A stretch of DNA of 14,578 nucleotides from Akkermansiaceae bacterium UBA1518 (GCA_002323895.1 DCQM01000085.1:22153-36730); one strand, 5' to 3'; numbered from the stretch's first letter, positions 1 to 8,984 are shown. The notes: a model not told the origin generated them from the letters alone. A program made the numbers and translations.

Positions 1-18
1 GAATCCCGCCGTTAAATT

Positions 19-1350
19 ATGAATAACCCTTGTCCAGGCAATCCCTTTTCAAATGATTTCTCACGCCGTGGGTTTCTCCACGTCGGGCTGCTCGGAGGCT
101 TAGGCCTTTCCCTTCCTCAATTCCTCTCGATGGAAGCAAAGGCGCAACAAAAGCAATACAAAACTCGCGATGGCGTTGCGAAATCGGTCATCCAAATTTT
201 CCTACCTGGTGGAATGGCTCACCAAGAATCATGGGACCCAAAGCCCTATGCTCCGACCGAATACCGAGGGCCTTTTGGCACCATTAACACTTCCATCAAG
301 GGAATCAAATTCAGTCAAAACCTTAAACACACCGCTAAGATCGCCGATAAAATGACGATTATTCGCTCGATGGCTCACGGCGAAGCGGCTCACGAACGAG
401 GGACCCACAACATGTTCACCGGTTACAAGCCGTCTCCAGCACTCCAATATCCAGCAATGGGTTCGGTCGTGGCGCACGAATTAGGGCCTAACAATAATCT
501 CCCTCCTTATGTCTGCGTCCCCTCTGTTCCCAATGAGTTTGCTAACTCCGGATATCTTTCATCGGCGTTTGGCCCTTTTGCGATCGGGTCAGAACCATCT
601 CGCGGCGATTTCAAGGTACGCGATCTTAATATGCCGGGTGGTGTCGACGACACTCGCTTTAATCGCCGCCGTAGCTTACTTGAGACAGTCGATCATCATT
701 TTAGGACAATCGAGGAATCAGATGCCCTCGATTCGATGGACGCCTTTTATCAACACGCCTACAAATTAATCTCGTCCCAAAAAGCACGCGAGGCTTTCAA
801 TCTTAAAGCTGAGCCAGAAGCTGTCCAAAATCGCTATGGAATGAACACACCAGGACAGCGCATGCTTCTCGCTCGTCGTTTGGTAGAAGCAGGCACCCGC
901 TTCGTCTCACTTACCGCAGGAGGATGGGATCACCACGACAATATTAAAAATGGCATTCAGGGTCAGATGCCTCCGGTAGACCAGGCTATCGCAGCTCTCA
1001 TTTCGGATCTCGATGAACGCGGGCTTCTCGACTCTACTCTTGTAATGGTGACATCGGAATTTGGCCGCACCCCTAAAATTAATGGTACTGGAGGGCGCGA
1101 TCACTGGCCACGCGTATTTTCAGTCGGTCTTGCCGGCGGCGGTATACAACGCGGACTCGTTCATGGTTCGTCAGATGCTCTTGGAGGCGAACCTGAAGAA
1201 GACATGGTCGGCATCCAAGACCTTGCCACAACCGTTTACAATCAACTTGGAATCACGGGCGACAAAGAGCTTATGGCTCCAGGAGATCGCCCCATCGAGA
1301 TCGTCGACGGAGGTCGAGTTCTCGACGAAATTCTCGTTAAGAAAGCCTAA
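19..1350 (+). CDS. DUF1501 family protein, Tat-exported, alkaline-phosphatase-like fold
   Basis: The 443-residue protein opens with a twin-arginine signal: SRRGF at residues 15-19, then a Gly/Leu-rich stretch and an AKA cleavage site ending at 42. A cysteine just before the SRR motif is common in this family. DUF1501 hallmarks follow: GGMAHQESWDPKP (64-76), GGWDHHDN (about 302-308), TSEFGRTP (345-352) and RDHW (360-363). DUF1501 is related to sulfatases and alkaline phosphatases, so the Asp/His motifs probably bind metal. The substrate is unknown. Tat export suggests folding, perhaps with metal loading, before transport. In planctomycetes and verrucomicrobia DUF1501 genes usually sit beside DUF1549/DUF1553 genes, as here. 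The ATG at 19 places the Tat motif at a normal distance. No clear Shine-Dalgarno is visible, and an upstream frame may end in an ATGA overlap with this start. Family assignment is firm; enzymatic function is not known. Confidence 0.93.
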   Translation: MNNPCPGNPFSNDFSRRGFLHVGLLGGLGLSLPQFLSMEAKAQQKQYKTRDGVAKSVIQIFLPGGMAHQESWDPKPYAPTEYRGPFGTINTSIKGIKFSQNLKHTAKIADKMTIIRSMAHGEAAHERGTHNMFTGYKPSPALQYPAMGSVVAHELGPNNNLPPYVCVPSVPNEFANSGYLSSAFGPFAIGSEPSRGDFKVRDLNMPGGVDDTRFNRRRSLLETVDHHFRTIEESDALDSMDAFYQHAYKLISSQKAREAFNLKAEPEAVQNRYGMNTPGQRMLLARRLVEAGTRFVSLTAGGWDHHDNIKNGIQGQMPPVDQAIAALISDLDERGLLDSTLVMVTSEFGRTPKINGTGGRDHWPRVFSVGLAGGGIQRGLVHGSSDALGGEPEEDMVGIQDLATTVYNQLGITGDKELMAPGDRPIEIVDGGRVLDEILVKKA

Positions 1351-1363
1351 TTTGAAAAACGTC

Positions 1364-3793
1364 ATGGCTCGCACGCTGCTCCTTTTTTTAATCTCCTCAC
1401 TTCTCGCGCACAGCTTCAGCCCCGAACTCTCTCGTGTGGAACCTCGTGGAGGCCAGTTGGGCTCCGAAATTCAACTTCAGCTTTATGGAAATCGTCTAAA
1501 CGAGCCACAGGAGCTTTTACTCTATCACAAGGGGCTGACCGTGAAATCGCTTACACCCAGCAAAGATGGAAAAAGCGTCAAGGCAGTCATTGCCATTGCT
1601 CCAGATGCCCCGCTTGGGGAACATCCAATGAGGCTGCGCTGTAAAGATGGCCTCACTTACATGCGCACGTTTTGGGTAGGGCAATTTCCCACGGTCATGG
1701 AAGCTCGAACCGAAGATAAAAAAAGAGACCTCAACAACACTTTCAAAGAGCCCCAAAAAGTCGACCTAAACGTGACCGTGCAGGGAGTCGCGGACCGGGA
1801 GGACGATGACTACTATCAAGTTCAGTGCAAAAAAGGCCAACGTCTTTCAGTCGAAGTTGAAGCCATGCGCTTGGGGCGCGTCATGTTCGATCCTTACGTT
1901 GCAATCTTAAATAAAAACCGATTCGAACTTGCCGTCAGTGATGACTCCCCTCTCCTAAAGCGTGATTGCGCTGCTTCTATTATTATCCCCGAAGATGGCC
2001 CTTACACGGTCGTAGTCCGAGAATCATCATACGAAGGAAGTACTGCTTCACAATACCGCCTCCACATTGGAAACTTCCCCAGACCGCAAGCCATTTTTCC
2101 ACCCGCAGCAAAGCCCGGTGAAGAAATCGAATTCACCTTTATCGGTGATGCTAAAGGCGACCTGAAGAAGAAGATCAAGGCAGACGACCAAGCCTTTTCA
2201 GCCTTCATAGAAGATGCTGGGCTAAGTTCACCATCTGGAAACAGCGTCCACATCTCCCCTCTCAATTATCTCAACGAAACTGAGCCCAACGAAAATTTCA
2301 AGCAAGCATACCCACTCAAGAACCCTCCGAAAGCTCCAGTTGCTTTTCACGGAATTTTATCAAGCAAGGACGATAATGACTGGTTTCGTTTTCAGGCCAA
2401 GAAAGGTGAGAAACTGCGCTTTCAAGTCTTGGCCCGCCAACTCCGGTCGCCACTCGACAGTCTAATCTCAATCCGTCAGGCTACCGACAATAAGTATCTT
2501 ATCGCAAATGACGATCAAACAGGGGGCATTCCAGATAGTAGGCTCGATTACGAAATCCCCGCGGACGGAGAATATGTTCTGGAAATTCGCGATCAACTGA
2601 GGCGCGGCGGACCAGATTTTGTTTATCGTATCGAGATTCAAAACCGTGCTCCATCAATTTCAGCGACGCTCCCGAAAGCGGATCGGGTCGATACCCAAAA
2701 ACACAAAATGATCCATGTTCCGCGAGGAAATCGTCTAGCAATTGTCCCAAATATCGCCCGTTCCAACATCGGTTGCGATATTGATTTTCATGCCTCCAGC
2801 CTTCCGGAGGGGATTTCAGTCAAATCCTATACCGTTCCGCGTAGTCTGAGCAGCTTTCCGATCTTATTTGAGGCGAAAGCCGATGCTCCAGTTGAAGGAG
2901 GACTTTACTCATTTGAAATCGAAGACCCAAAGACAAAGCTTAAAGGGCCATTTACTGAAAAGATTTCACATCTTTATGTAAACAACCAAGGAGATTACCA
3001 TATCACTGACACTGAAAAAGTTTCGATTGCTGTTATTGAAGAAGCTCCTTTCCACCTTGAACTTTTTGCCCCTCCAGTGCCGCTCGTTAGAAATGGCACC
3101 ATGACGCTTAAAATCACTGCCAATCGATTAAATGATTTTAACAAGAAGATAAAAGTAAAGCTTCCTTGGAAACCGCCCGGAATTGGAGCTCCAACTGAGG
3201 TTGAAATCCCTGAAGGCAAAAACGAAGTGAGCCTCATCCTAAATGCAACCGGAGACGCTCCGATTAACGACTGGAGAATCCTGGTCACTGGAGAAGCAGT
3301 TACTGACAAAGGAACAGTGAGAGTCTCTTCACAATTTGCCGACCTGAAAACCTCCGAGCCCTTTGTCAATCTCACAATCGCTATGGCCGCGACCAATCCT
3401 GGGAAAAATACGAGTGTGGTTGCCACGCTAGATCACCTTGAACCTTTCACAGGAGAAGCCCGTGTTATTCTTCAAGCCCTTCCACACGGGGTGAAAACGA
3501 ATGAGAAAAAGATCACCACTACATCAGCCGAAGTCACATTCCCACTTGAAGTCACCAAGGACGCCCGCAAGGGCAAACATGCCAACCTTTTTTGTCAGGT
3601 AATCATAGTGAAAGATGGTTACCCCATTCCACACAATGTAGGCCAAGGAGGCACCCTAAGAATCGACCCTCCTCCACCAGCCCCAAAAAAGAAGCCAGAA
3701 GCCAAAGTCACTCCGGTCAAAGCAGTGCAAAAAGAAGTGCCTAAAAAACCCCTCTCACGCCTCGAACAACTTCGTCAGTCCCAAAAACAATGA
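1364..3793 (+). CDS. Exported PPC-domain protein with N-terminal TIG-like domain
   Basis: About 809 residues from the ATG at 1364. A hydrophobic signal peptide (residues 1-18, ARTLLLFLISSLLAHS) is followed by a TIG/IPT-like beta domain (about 21-110). Two bacterial pre-peptidase C-terminal (PPC) domains come next, at about 135-236 and 305-425. The second shows the typical NETEPNE lead-in, DDNDWFRF and DGEYVLEIRD. The central part (430-760) looks beta-rich and Ig-like. The tail (about 766-809) is rich in Pro and Lys. There are no catalytic residues I recognise and no haem motif, so a binding or scaffold role is more likely than an enzyme. The frame is open back to 1061 inside the DUF1501 gene, but the signal peptide fixes the start near 1364. 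An in-frame TTG at 1352 is the alternative. It starts 13 bp after the DUF1501 stop and overlaps the next gene by ATGA. Such PPC proteins commonly accompany DUF1501/DUF1549 genes. Confidence 0.88.
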   Translation: MARTLLLFLISSLLAHSFSPELSRVEPRGGQLGSEIQLQLYGNRLNEPQELLLYHKGLTVKSLTPSKDGKSVKAVIAIAPDAPLGEHPMRLRCKDGLTYMRTFWVGQFPTVMEARTEDKKRDLNNTFKEPQKVDLNVTVQGVADREDDDYYQVQCKKGQRLSVEVEAMRLGRVMFDPYVAILNKNRFELAVSDDSPLLKRDCAASIIIPEDGPYTVVVRESSYEGSTASQYRLHIGNFPRPQAIFPPAAKPGEEIEFTFIGDAKGDLKKKIKADDQAFSAFIEDAGLSSPSGNSVHISPLNYLNETEPNENFKQAYPLKNPPKAPVAFHGILSSKDDNDWFRFQAKKGEKLRFQVLARQLRSPLDSLISIRQATDNKYLIANDDQTGGIPDSRLDYEIPADGEYVLEIRDQLRRGGPDFVYRIEIQNRAPSISATLPKADRVDTQKHKMIHVPRGNRLAIVPNIARSNIGCDIDFHASSLPEGISVKSYTVPRSLSSFPILFEAKADAPVEGGLYSFEIEDPKTKLKGPFTEKISHLYVNNQGDYHITDTEKVSIAVIEEAPFHLELFAPPVPLVRNGTMTLKITANRLNDFNKKIKVKLPWKPPGIGAPTEVEIPEGKNEVSLILNATGDAPINDWRILVTGEAVTDKGTVRVSSQFADLKTSEPFVNLTIAMAATNPGKNTSVVATLDHLEPFTGEARVILQALPHGVKTNEKKITTTSAEVTFPLEVTKDARKGKHANLFCQVIIVKDGYPIPHNVGQGGTLRIDPPPPAPKKKPEAKVTPVKAVQKEVPKKPLSRLEQLRQSQKQ

Positions 3794-6582
3794 AGCTCCC
3801 AACTTCCCTTTTCATCGCCGCACTGACTCTCGAAGCATCAGCATCTATCACTAATGTCCGTGATATTTTTGAGTATTCCTGTGTCGAATGCCATAACGAA
3901 AAAAAGGACAAAGGAGGGCTCCGCATGGACCTCAAAGCAAACTTTTTCGAAGGCGGCGATTCCGGGTCTCCAATCGACTTAAAGACGCCAGACCAATCAG
4001 AGCTCCTAAGGCGAGTCCTTCTAGCGCATGACGATGATGAATTTATGCCACCTTCCTCAAAAAAGAAGGAGCGCAAACCTTTAACGCAAGAAGAGGTCGC
4101 TCGTCTCAAAAATTGGATCGCAAACGGCGCCAAATGGGATGACACAATCACCCTCCAGCATCAGGAAAGAAGCAAGACCAAGGAAGATTATTCAAAACCT
4201 GATCCAGATCTGGCCTCGATCGCGGTTTACCCAACCTCGATCACTCTTGAAACAAAGCGTGACTTTCACCGCCTCATCATCCTCGCAACCGACAAGAATG
4301 CTGTTACTCGCAATGTTACATCCTCCGTTAAATTCACGATCTCCGATCCGTCACTCACCCGTATTGAGGGCTCAACTTTATTTCCAATCAAGGACGGCGC
4401 TACCACTGTAAAAATTTCCTTTCGGGGTAAGGAACTTACCATTCCTGTCGTCATAAAGAGCGCAGTAGAGGACCGACGCATAAGCTTCCAACAAGACGTT
4501 GTTCCTGTTTTCACTGCCGCTGGTTGTAATACCGGAGCATGTCATGGTTCCGCACGGGGACAAGATGGCTTCATGATCTCGCTTTTTGGCTATGACCCTA
4601 AAGGTGATTACCAACGGGTGACCCGAGAGTTCGCAGGACGCCGGATCAATCTCGCTCTTCCAGAAGAATCTCTCTTGCTCACCAAGGCCATCGGCACAGT
4701 GCCTCATACGGGCGGAAAGCTTTTCGAAAAAGACTCTCCTTTTCACTCAACTCTCCTCGAATGGATAAAAGATGGGGCAAAGTATGACCCCGCCGAAATT
4801 GCGTTGCCTGTCAAAATTGAGGTCGAGCCCAAAGAATTTCTTCTCGAGGGTTCGGCTAAAGAAATCCCCCTAACAGTCAAAGCCACCTACTCCGATGGCA
4901 CAGATCGCGACGTCTCCACACTCTCTAATTACACTTCTTCAAACGACAACTCTATTTCCGTCGATGCAAGTTCGGGAGTCACCAGTTCAAAAACTCAGGG
5001 CGAAGCATTCCTCATGGCCCGTTTTCACACTTTTACCGAGGGCTCCATGGCGATTGTCATCCCAGAGGGATTGAAATATACCAAGCCCAAACTCAAGCAG
5101 TTCAACTACATCGATAATCATGTCCACGAGAAACTTCACAAACTGCGGATTGTCCCATCCGAAATCTGCTCCGACGAGATTTTCATTCGGCGTGTCTATC
5201 TCGATATAATCGGGCTTCTTCCAACTGAGGAGGAATTGAAGGTTTTTGTCTCCGACACCAATCCAGGGAAGCGTGATGCATTAGTGGACCAACTTCTGGA
5301 GCGCAAGGACTTCACCGAACTTTGGGTTATGAAGTGGGCTGAGCTCCTTCAAATTCGAACCACCGGGAACAATAGCAACGATGTCACCTATAAATCTGCT
5401 CTCCTATGGTATGAGTGGCTCCGTGGCCAAATCGCCAACAACCGCCCTTTTAATGAAATTGTTCGTGAACTGCTCTCCGCAACCGGTGGTTCCTATGAGA
5501 GCCCGGCGACCAACTTCTTCAAATCAGAGCAAGACATCAAAAAACTCACCGAGAACGTCGCGCAAGTTTTCATGGGGACCCGGATTCAGTGCGCTCAGTG
5601 CCACAACCATCCATTTGATCGCTGGACCATGGACGACTACTATGGTTTTGCCTCCTTTTTCACCCAAGTAAAACGCAAACGAGGAGAGGATCCAACTGAC
5701 ATGATCATTTATGACGGTGGAGGAGAGATCAAACACCCCGTCACCAACCAAAATGCAACTCCAACTTATCTAGGCGACGGCCCAGCTGAAATCAAAGGAA
5801 CAACACGCCGCAAAGCAGTAGCAGAGTGGTTGACCAAGCCCGGAAATACTTGGTTTGCTCGAAACGTGTCTAACATTATTTGGTCTCACTTCTTCGGCAT
5901 CGGTATTGTCGACCCGGTCGATGACGTCCGCATTTCGAATCCAGCAACAAACCCAGCTTTGCTCGAGGCACTCGGCAAAAAGTTTACGGAGTATAACTTT
6001 GATATGAAAAAGCTCGTCCGTGACATCTGCACCTCACGCACATATCAACTTTCGACTCAAGCTAACGAAACCAATAAGAGCGACGAAACGAATTTCTCAA
6101 AATCTCGTATTCGCAGACTCCGCGCCGAAGTTCTCCTCGATACCTTGGCTCAAGTGACTGATACCCCAAATAAATTCCGTGGGCTTCCACTTGGAGCGCG
6201 TGCGGTAAATATTGCGGACGGGAATACATCGACCTACTTTCTAACAACATTTGGCCGCGCCACACGCAAGACCGTTTGCTCATGCGAAGTGAAAATGGAA
6301 CCCAACCTTTCTCAGGCGCTCCACCTCCTCAATGGCGACTCCGTGCATAATCGCATCATTCGTGGAAAAGTGATCAACAAGATGATCACCGATAAATCTC
6401 CACCTGAAGAAATCGTGAGATCTCTTTATCGCAAGACACTTTCCCGCGATCCAAACGAAGCCGAGGTCTCAAAGCTAAACCACACTCTTGCTAACGCGAA
6501 TGATTCAAAAGAAAAATTGGTAGTACTTGAGGATATTTTCTGGGCCCTCCTCAACTCCAAGGAATATCTCTTCAACCACTGA
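3790..6582 (+). CDS. PSCyt1 / Big2-like / DUF1549 / DUF1553 multihaem protein
   Basis: This 930-residue exported protein has a signal peptide ending near ASA (residue 18). Domains in order: a planctomycete-type cytochrome c (PSCyt1) with CVECH at 31-35 and a downstream MPP that may supply an axial Met; a second haem-like region with CNTGACH at 246-252, a Cx4CH spacing usual in this family; a bacterial Ig-like (Big2) segment at about 350-415; DUF1549 at about 435-640 containing CAQCHNHPFDRW (CxxCH at 601-605); and DUF1553 at about 675-925 with CSC at 830-832 and QALHLLNG. Length and domain order match large DUF1549/DUF1553 proteins of planctomycetes and verrucomicrobia. Three covalent haems are predicted, which suggests periplasmic electron transfer. 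The redox partner and substrate are unknown. The start overlaps the previous stop (ATGA), implying translational coupling. Confidence 0.94.
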   Translation: MKLPTSLFIAALTLEASASITNVRDIFEYSCVECHNEKKDKGGLRMDLKANFFEGGDSGSPIDLKTPDQSELLRRVLLAHDDDEFMPPSSKKKERKPLTQEEVARLKNWIANGAKWDDTITLQHQERSKTKEDYSKPDPDLASIAVYPTSITLETKRDFHRLIILATDKNAVTRNVTSSVKFTISDPSLTRIEGSTLFPIKDGATTVKISFRGKELTIPVVIKSAVEDRRISFQQDVVPVFTAAGCNTGACHGSARGQDGFMISLFGYDPKGDYQRVTREFAGRRINLALPEESLLLTKAIGTVPHTGGKLFEKDSPFHSTLLEWIKDGAKYDPAEIALPVKIEVEPKEFLLEGSAKEIPLTVKATYSDGTDRDVSTLSNYTSSNDNSISVDASSGVTSSKTQGEAFLMARFHTFTEGSMAIVIPEGLKYTKPKLKQFNYIDNHVHEKLHKLRIVPSEICSDEIFIRRVYLDIIGLLPTEEELKVFVSDTNPGKRDALVDQLLERKDFTELWVMKWAELLQIRTTGNNSNDVTYKSALLWYEWLRGQIANNRPFNEIVRELLSATGGSYESPATNFFKSEQDIKKLTENVAQVFMGTRIQCAQCHNHPFDRWTMDDYYGFASFFTQVKRKRGEDPTDMIIYDGGGEIKHPVTNQNATPTYLGDGPAEIKGTTRRKAVAEWLTKPGNTWFARNVSNIIWSHFFGIGIVDPVDDVRISNPATNPALLEALGKKFTEYNFDMKKLVRDICTSRTYQLSTQANETNKSDETNFSKSRIRRLRAEVLLDTLAQVTDTPNKFRGLPLGARAVNIADGNTSTYFLTTFGRATRKTVCSCEVKMEPNLSQALHLLNGDSVHNRIIRGKVINKMITDKSPPEEIVRSLYRKTLSRDPNEAEVSKLNHTLANANDSKEKLVVLEDIFWALLNSKEYLFNH

Positions 6583-6595
6583 TCCCCCGCTCCGG

Positions 6596-8965
6596 ATGTT
6601 GAAACCATCTCTACCAATCTTCCTTATCTCCGTGAACTTATCTGGTGCGGCAGATAAGATCACATATGACGATCACATCTTTCCGATCTTCGAATCGAAG
6701 TGCCTAAATTGTCACAATCCCGACAAGAAGAAAGGTGACCTCGACCTTTCCACCTACACCGGAACCCTGGCTGGAAGTTCGGGCGGAAAAATTGCACTTT
6801 CCGGAGATGGTGGTTCTTCAAAATTATTTACCGTAACCGTTCATACTGAAGAACCAGTCATGCCACCCGAGGGCGATAAAATCGCGAAGAAGGATGCTGA
6901 TCTCATCCGAATCTGGATCGACGGAGGACTTCTTGAGAACAAGGGGTCGAAAGCAAAAAAACGACCCAAACCAGCCTTCACTCTGGGATCAATCCCAACC
7001 GGAAAGCAACCAGAAGGCCCACCACCAATGCCTCAGGATCTGCTTCTTGAGCCGGTCGTCACACCAACACGATCAACCGTCGTTGCAGATATGGATGCTA
7101 GTCCATGGGCTCCCCTGCTCGCAGTAACCGGACAGAAGCAAATCCTTCTCTATGACTCCGATACTCTCGAATTGATTGGCGTTCTTCCATTTCCAAAAGG
7201 AAACCCTGAAAGCATTTCCTTTCATCCCAGCGGTAAATATCTAATCGCCGGTGGTGGGATTGGTGGGAAATCAGGAACAACTGTCACCTGGGATATCACC
7301 AACGGTGAAGAAATAATGACAATGGGCAAAGAATTCGATTCGGTTCTCGCTGCTGATCTAAGGGCCGATCTCGGAGGTATTGCACTCGGGGGACCTTCAC
7401 GACTCGTCAAACTTTGGGACACCCAAGAGGGCGAACAGCTCAAAAGCATCAAAAAGCACACTGACTGGGTTACGGCAATCGCCTACTCCCCAGACGGAGT
7501 CCTTCTTGCAACAGGTGGTCGTGGTAGTGGAGTTCAGATTTGGGAGGCCGCAACCGGCAACGAATTTCACAGTCTCCGCGGTCACCAAAAAGCAATTGTC
7601 GATATCAAGTGGAGGGCCGACTCAAATCTCGTAGCGACCGCCTCAGAGGACGGAACAATCCGTTTCTGGGACATGAATCAAGGCAAGGAGATAAAAAGAG
7701 GCACAGCCGCAGGCGGGGGAATTCTAGCACTCGACTACGCACGAAATGGTAAATTAATTTCCTCAACCCGCGACGGCCGCGTCAAACTTTGGAAGGCAGA
7801 CCTCACCCTTGAAAAGCAATCCCAACCATTCCCAGAAATGATAACTGAAGTCGCTTTCTCCCATGATGGTAGCCGCTACTTCACGGCTGACTGGAATGGA
7901 AAAATCGAAGTCTGGAATACATTAGATTTCCAAAAAATCGGAGAACTCACTACAACCCCGCCATCAATCGAGGAACGTATTATTTCCATCTCTGAAAACA
8001 AGAAGGCCATTGAAACTGAGCTCATCTTGCACCAAGAAAAAAGCACAGCTGCCGACCTCGCATTAAAAGCCGTTCTTGCAAAACTCAAAATCCCTATTTC
8101 AACGATTTCAATTCTGAAAAGGGAGTCGACCGGTTTTCAGCAGGAAGTCAATGCCCTCTCCAAAAGATTGGAGGAACTCGAGCAGATGATTGAGACTAAA
8201 ATCCAAGATCGTGATCAAATCGCACAAAACATCAAAGAAACGACCCAACAAAAAATAAAAACTGAGCAAGAAAGGTCAAAGCTAACTGCCGAAAGCCAAA
8301 AACTGGAACAAGAGCGTATTGCAGCAGATCGGACCGTTATGGCCGCATCGCAAGATACGCTCAAAAAGCGGGAGGCCTCGAACAGAGACCCCGAAAATAT
8401 CGGAACCAGAAATCTTTTGATTGTAGCCGAGCAAATCGAAGGCCTAGCAAGACAAGTCGTACAGCGATATGCTGAAAAATTAGCGGATCTCAATAAGCTT
8501 ATTGTGACCCACGCTTCCTCGATCGAAAACCTAAATGCTGAAATACCCCAGCTCAATGCGCGAACCGAGCAACTCACCACCGAACATCAACAACTCATCG
8601 CGCAACGTAACCAGGCAACCAAGGACAAAGAGGTAAAACTTGCTAAGATACAGGGCGCAAACACCGAAATCCTCACGATCGAAAAGCAACTTGAAGTTCT
8701 CAACAAGACTGTTCAAGACCACGAAAAGATCTCGGCGGCGGAAAAGGAAGTGGTCGCAAAGACTATGGTTAAAAGATCTCAATTAGCTGGACGTCTCAAA
8801 AAGTGGAAGGCTGCTTCCATCAATACGGCTCTGATTAAAGCCCGCACCGAACTAGCGGTGTTAGCCTCACTTAACAAAGATGATCCATCTAATGAGCCTA
8901 AAATTATCGCACACCAAAAAAAATGTGACGATTTATCTTTAAGATATCAGGCTGCTAAACAATAG
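6596..8965 (+). CDS. Exported cytochrome c / WD40 propeller / coiled-coil fusion protein
   Basis: About 789 residues. A short signal peptide (MLKPSLPIFLISVNLSGA, cleaved near 18) leads into a PSCyt1-type cytochrome domain with CLNCH at 36-40, a GDLDLSTY segment and MPPEGD (Met89 is the likely axial ligand). A Pro/Lys-rich linker (about 115-150) follows. Seven WD40-type repeats occupy about 164-442, with blade ends such as VKLWD, VQIWE, IRFWD, VKLWK and IEVW, so a complete seven-bladed propeller is likely. Residues about 459-789 are a long Glu/Lys/Gln-rich helical region typical of coiled coil, broken near KLKIPIS (497-503). The frame extends upstream to a TTG at 6527 inside the preceding gene, but the signal peptide supports the ATG at 6596, 13 bp after the previous stop. 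The propeller may dock on a partner and the coil may oligomerise or anchor it. This is the last gene of the operon; function unknown. Confidence 0.9.
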   Translation: MLKPSLPIFLISVNLSGAADKITYDDHIFPIFESKCLNCHNPDKKKGDLDLSTYTGTLAGSSGGKIALSGDGGSSKLFTVTVHTEEPVMPPEGDKIAKKDADLIRIWIDGGLLENKGSKAKKRPKPAFTLGSIPTGKQPEGPPPMPQDLLLEPVVTPTRSTVVADMDASPWAPLLAVTGQKQILLYDSDTLELIGVLPFPKGNPESISFHPSGKYLIAGGGIGGKSGTTVTWDITNGEEIMTMGKEFDSVLAADLRADLGGIALGGPSRLVKLWDTQEGEQLKSIKKHTDWVTAIAYSPDGVLLATGGRGSGVQIWEAATGNEFHSLRGHQKAIVDIKWRADSNLVATASEDGTIRFWDMNQGKEIKRGTAAGGGILALDYARNGKLISSTRDGRVKLWKADLTLEKQSQPFPEMITEVAFSHDGSRYFTADWNGKIEVWNTLDFQKIGELTTTPPSIEERIISISENKKAIETELILHQEKSTAADLALKAVLAKLKIPISTISILKRESTGFQQEVNALSKRLEELEQMIETKIQDRDQIAQNIKETTQQKIKTEQERSKLTAESQKLEQERIAADRTVMAASQDTLKKREASNRDPENIGTRNLLIVAEQIEGLARQVVQRYAEKLADLNKLIVTHASSIENLNAEIPQLNARTEQLTTEHQQLIAQRNQATKDKEVKLAKIQGANTEILTIEKQLEVLNKTVQDHEKISAAEKEVVAKTMVKRSQLAGRLKKWKAASINTALIKARTELAVLASLNKDDPSNEPKIIAHQKKCDDLSLRYQAAKQ

Positions 8966-8984
8966 CGTCTAGGAAATAGACGCT
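8964..8984. terminator. Perfect hairpin over two convergent stop codons
   Basis: AGCGTCTA (8964-8971) and TAGACGCT (8977-8984) form a perfect 8-bp stem with the 5-nt loop GGAAA. The left arm contains most of the operon's TAG stop (8963-8965) and the complement of the rex stop (8969-8971). No U-run follows on the plus side. On the minus side the next bases are ATTGTTTAG, only moderately T-rich. It is a plausible bidirectional transcript end, but not a textbook intrinsic terminator. Confidence 0.45.

Noticed and set aside
1061..1363. In-frame 5' extension of the PPC gene through the end of the DUF1501 gene.
   Set aside because: It would bury the clear signal peptide (from 1364) behind 101 residues and overlap a well-supported gene by 290 bp.
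2995..3426. 143-codon minus-strand ORF inside the PPC gene.
   Set aside because: No domain, no conserved motif, and wholly antisense to a supported gene.
3741..4151. 136-codon minus-strand ORF across the PPC/DUF1549 gene junction.
   Set aside because: Ser/Arg-rich shadow translation opposite the conserved cytochrome region.
6527..6595. Upstream TTG start for the WD40 protein inside the DUF1553 coding end.
   Set aside because: The added residues are polar and would displace the signal peptide; the ATG at 6596 gives a normal export signal.
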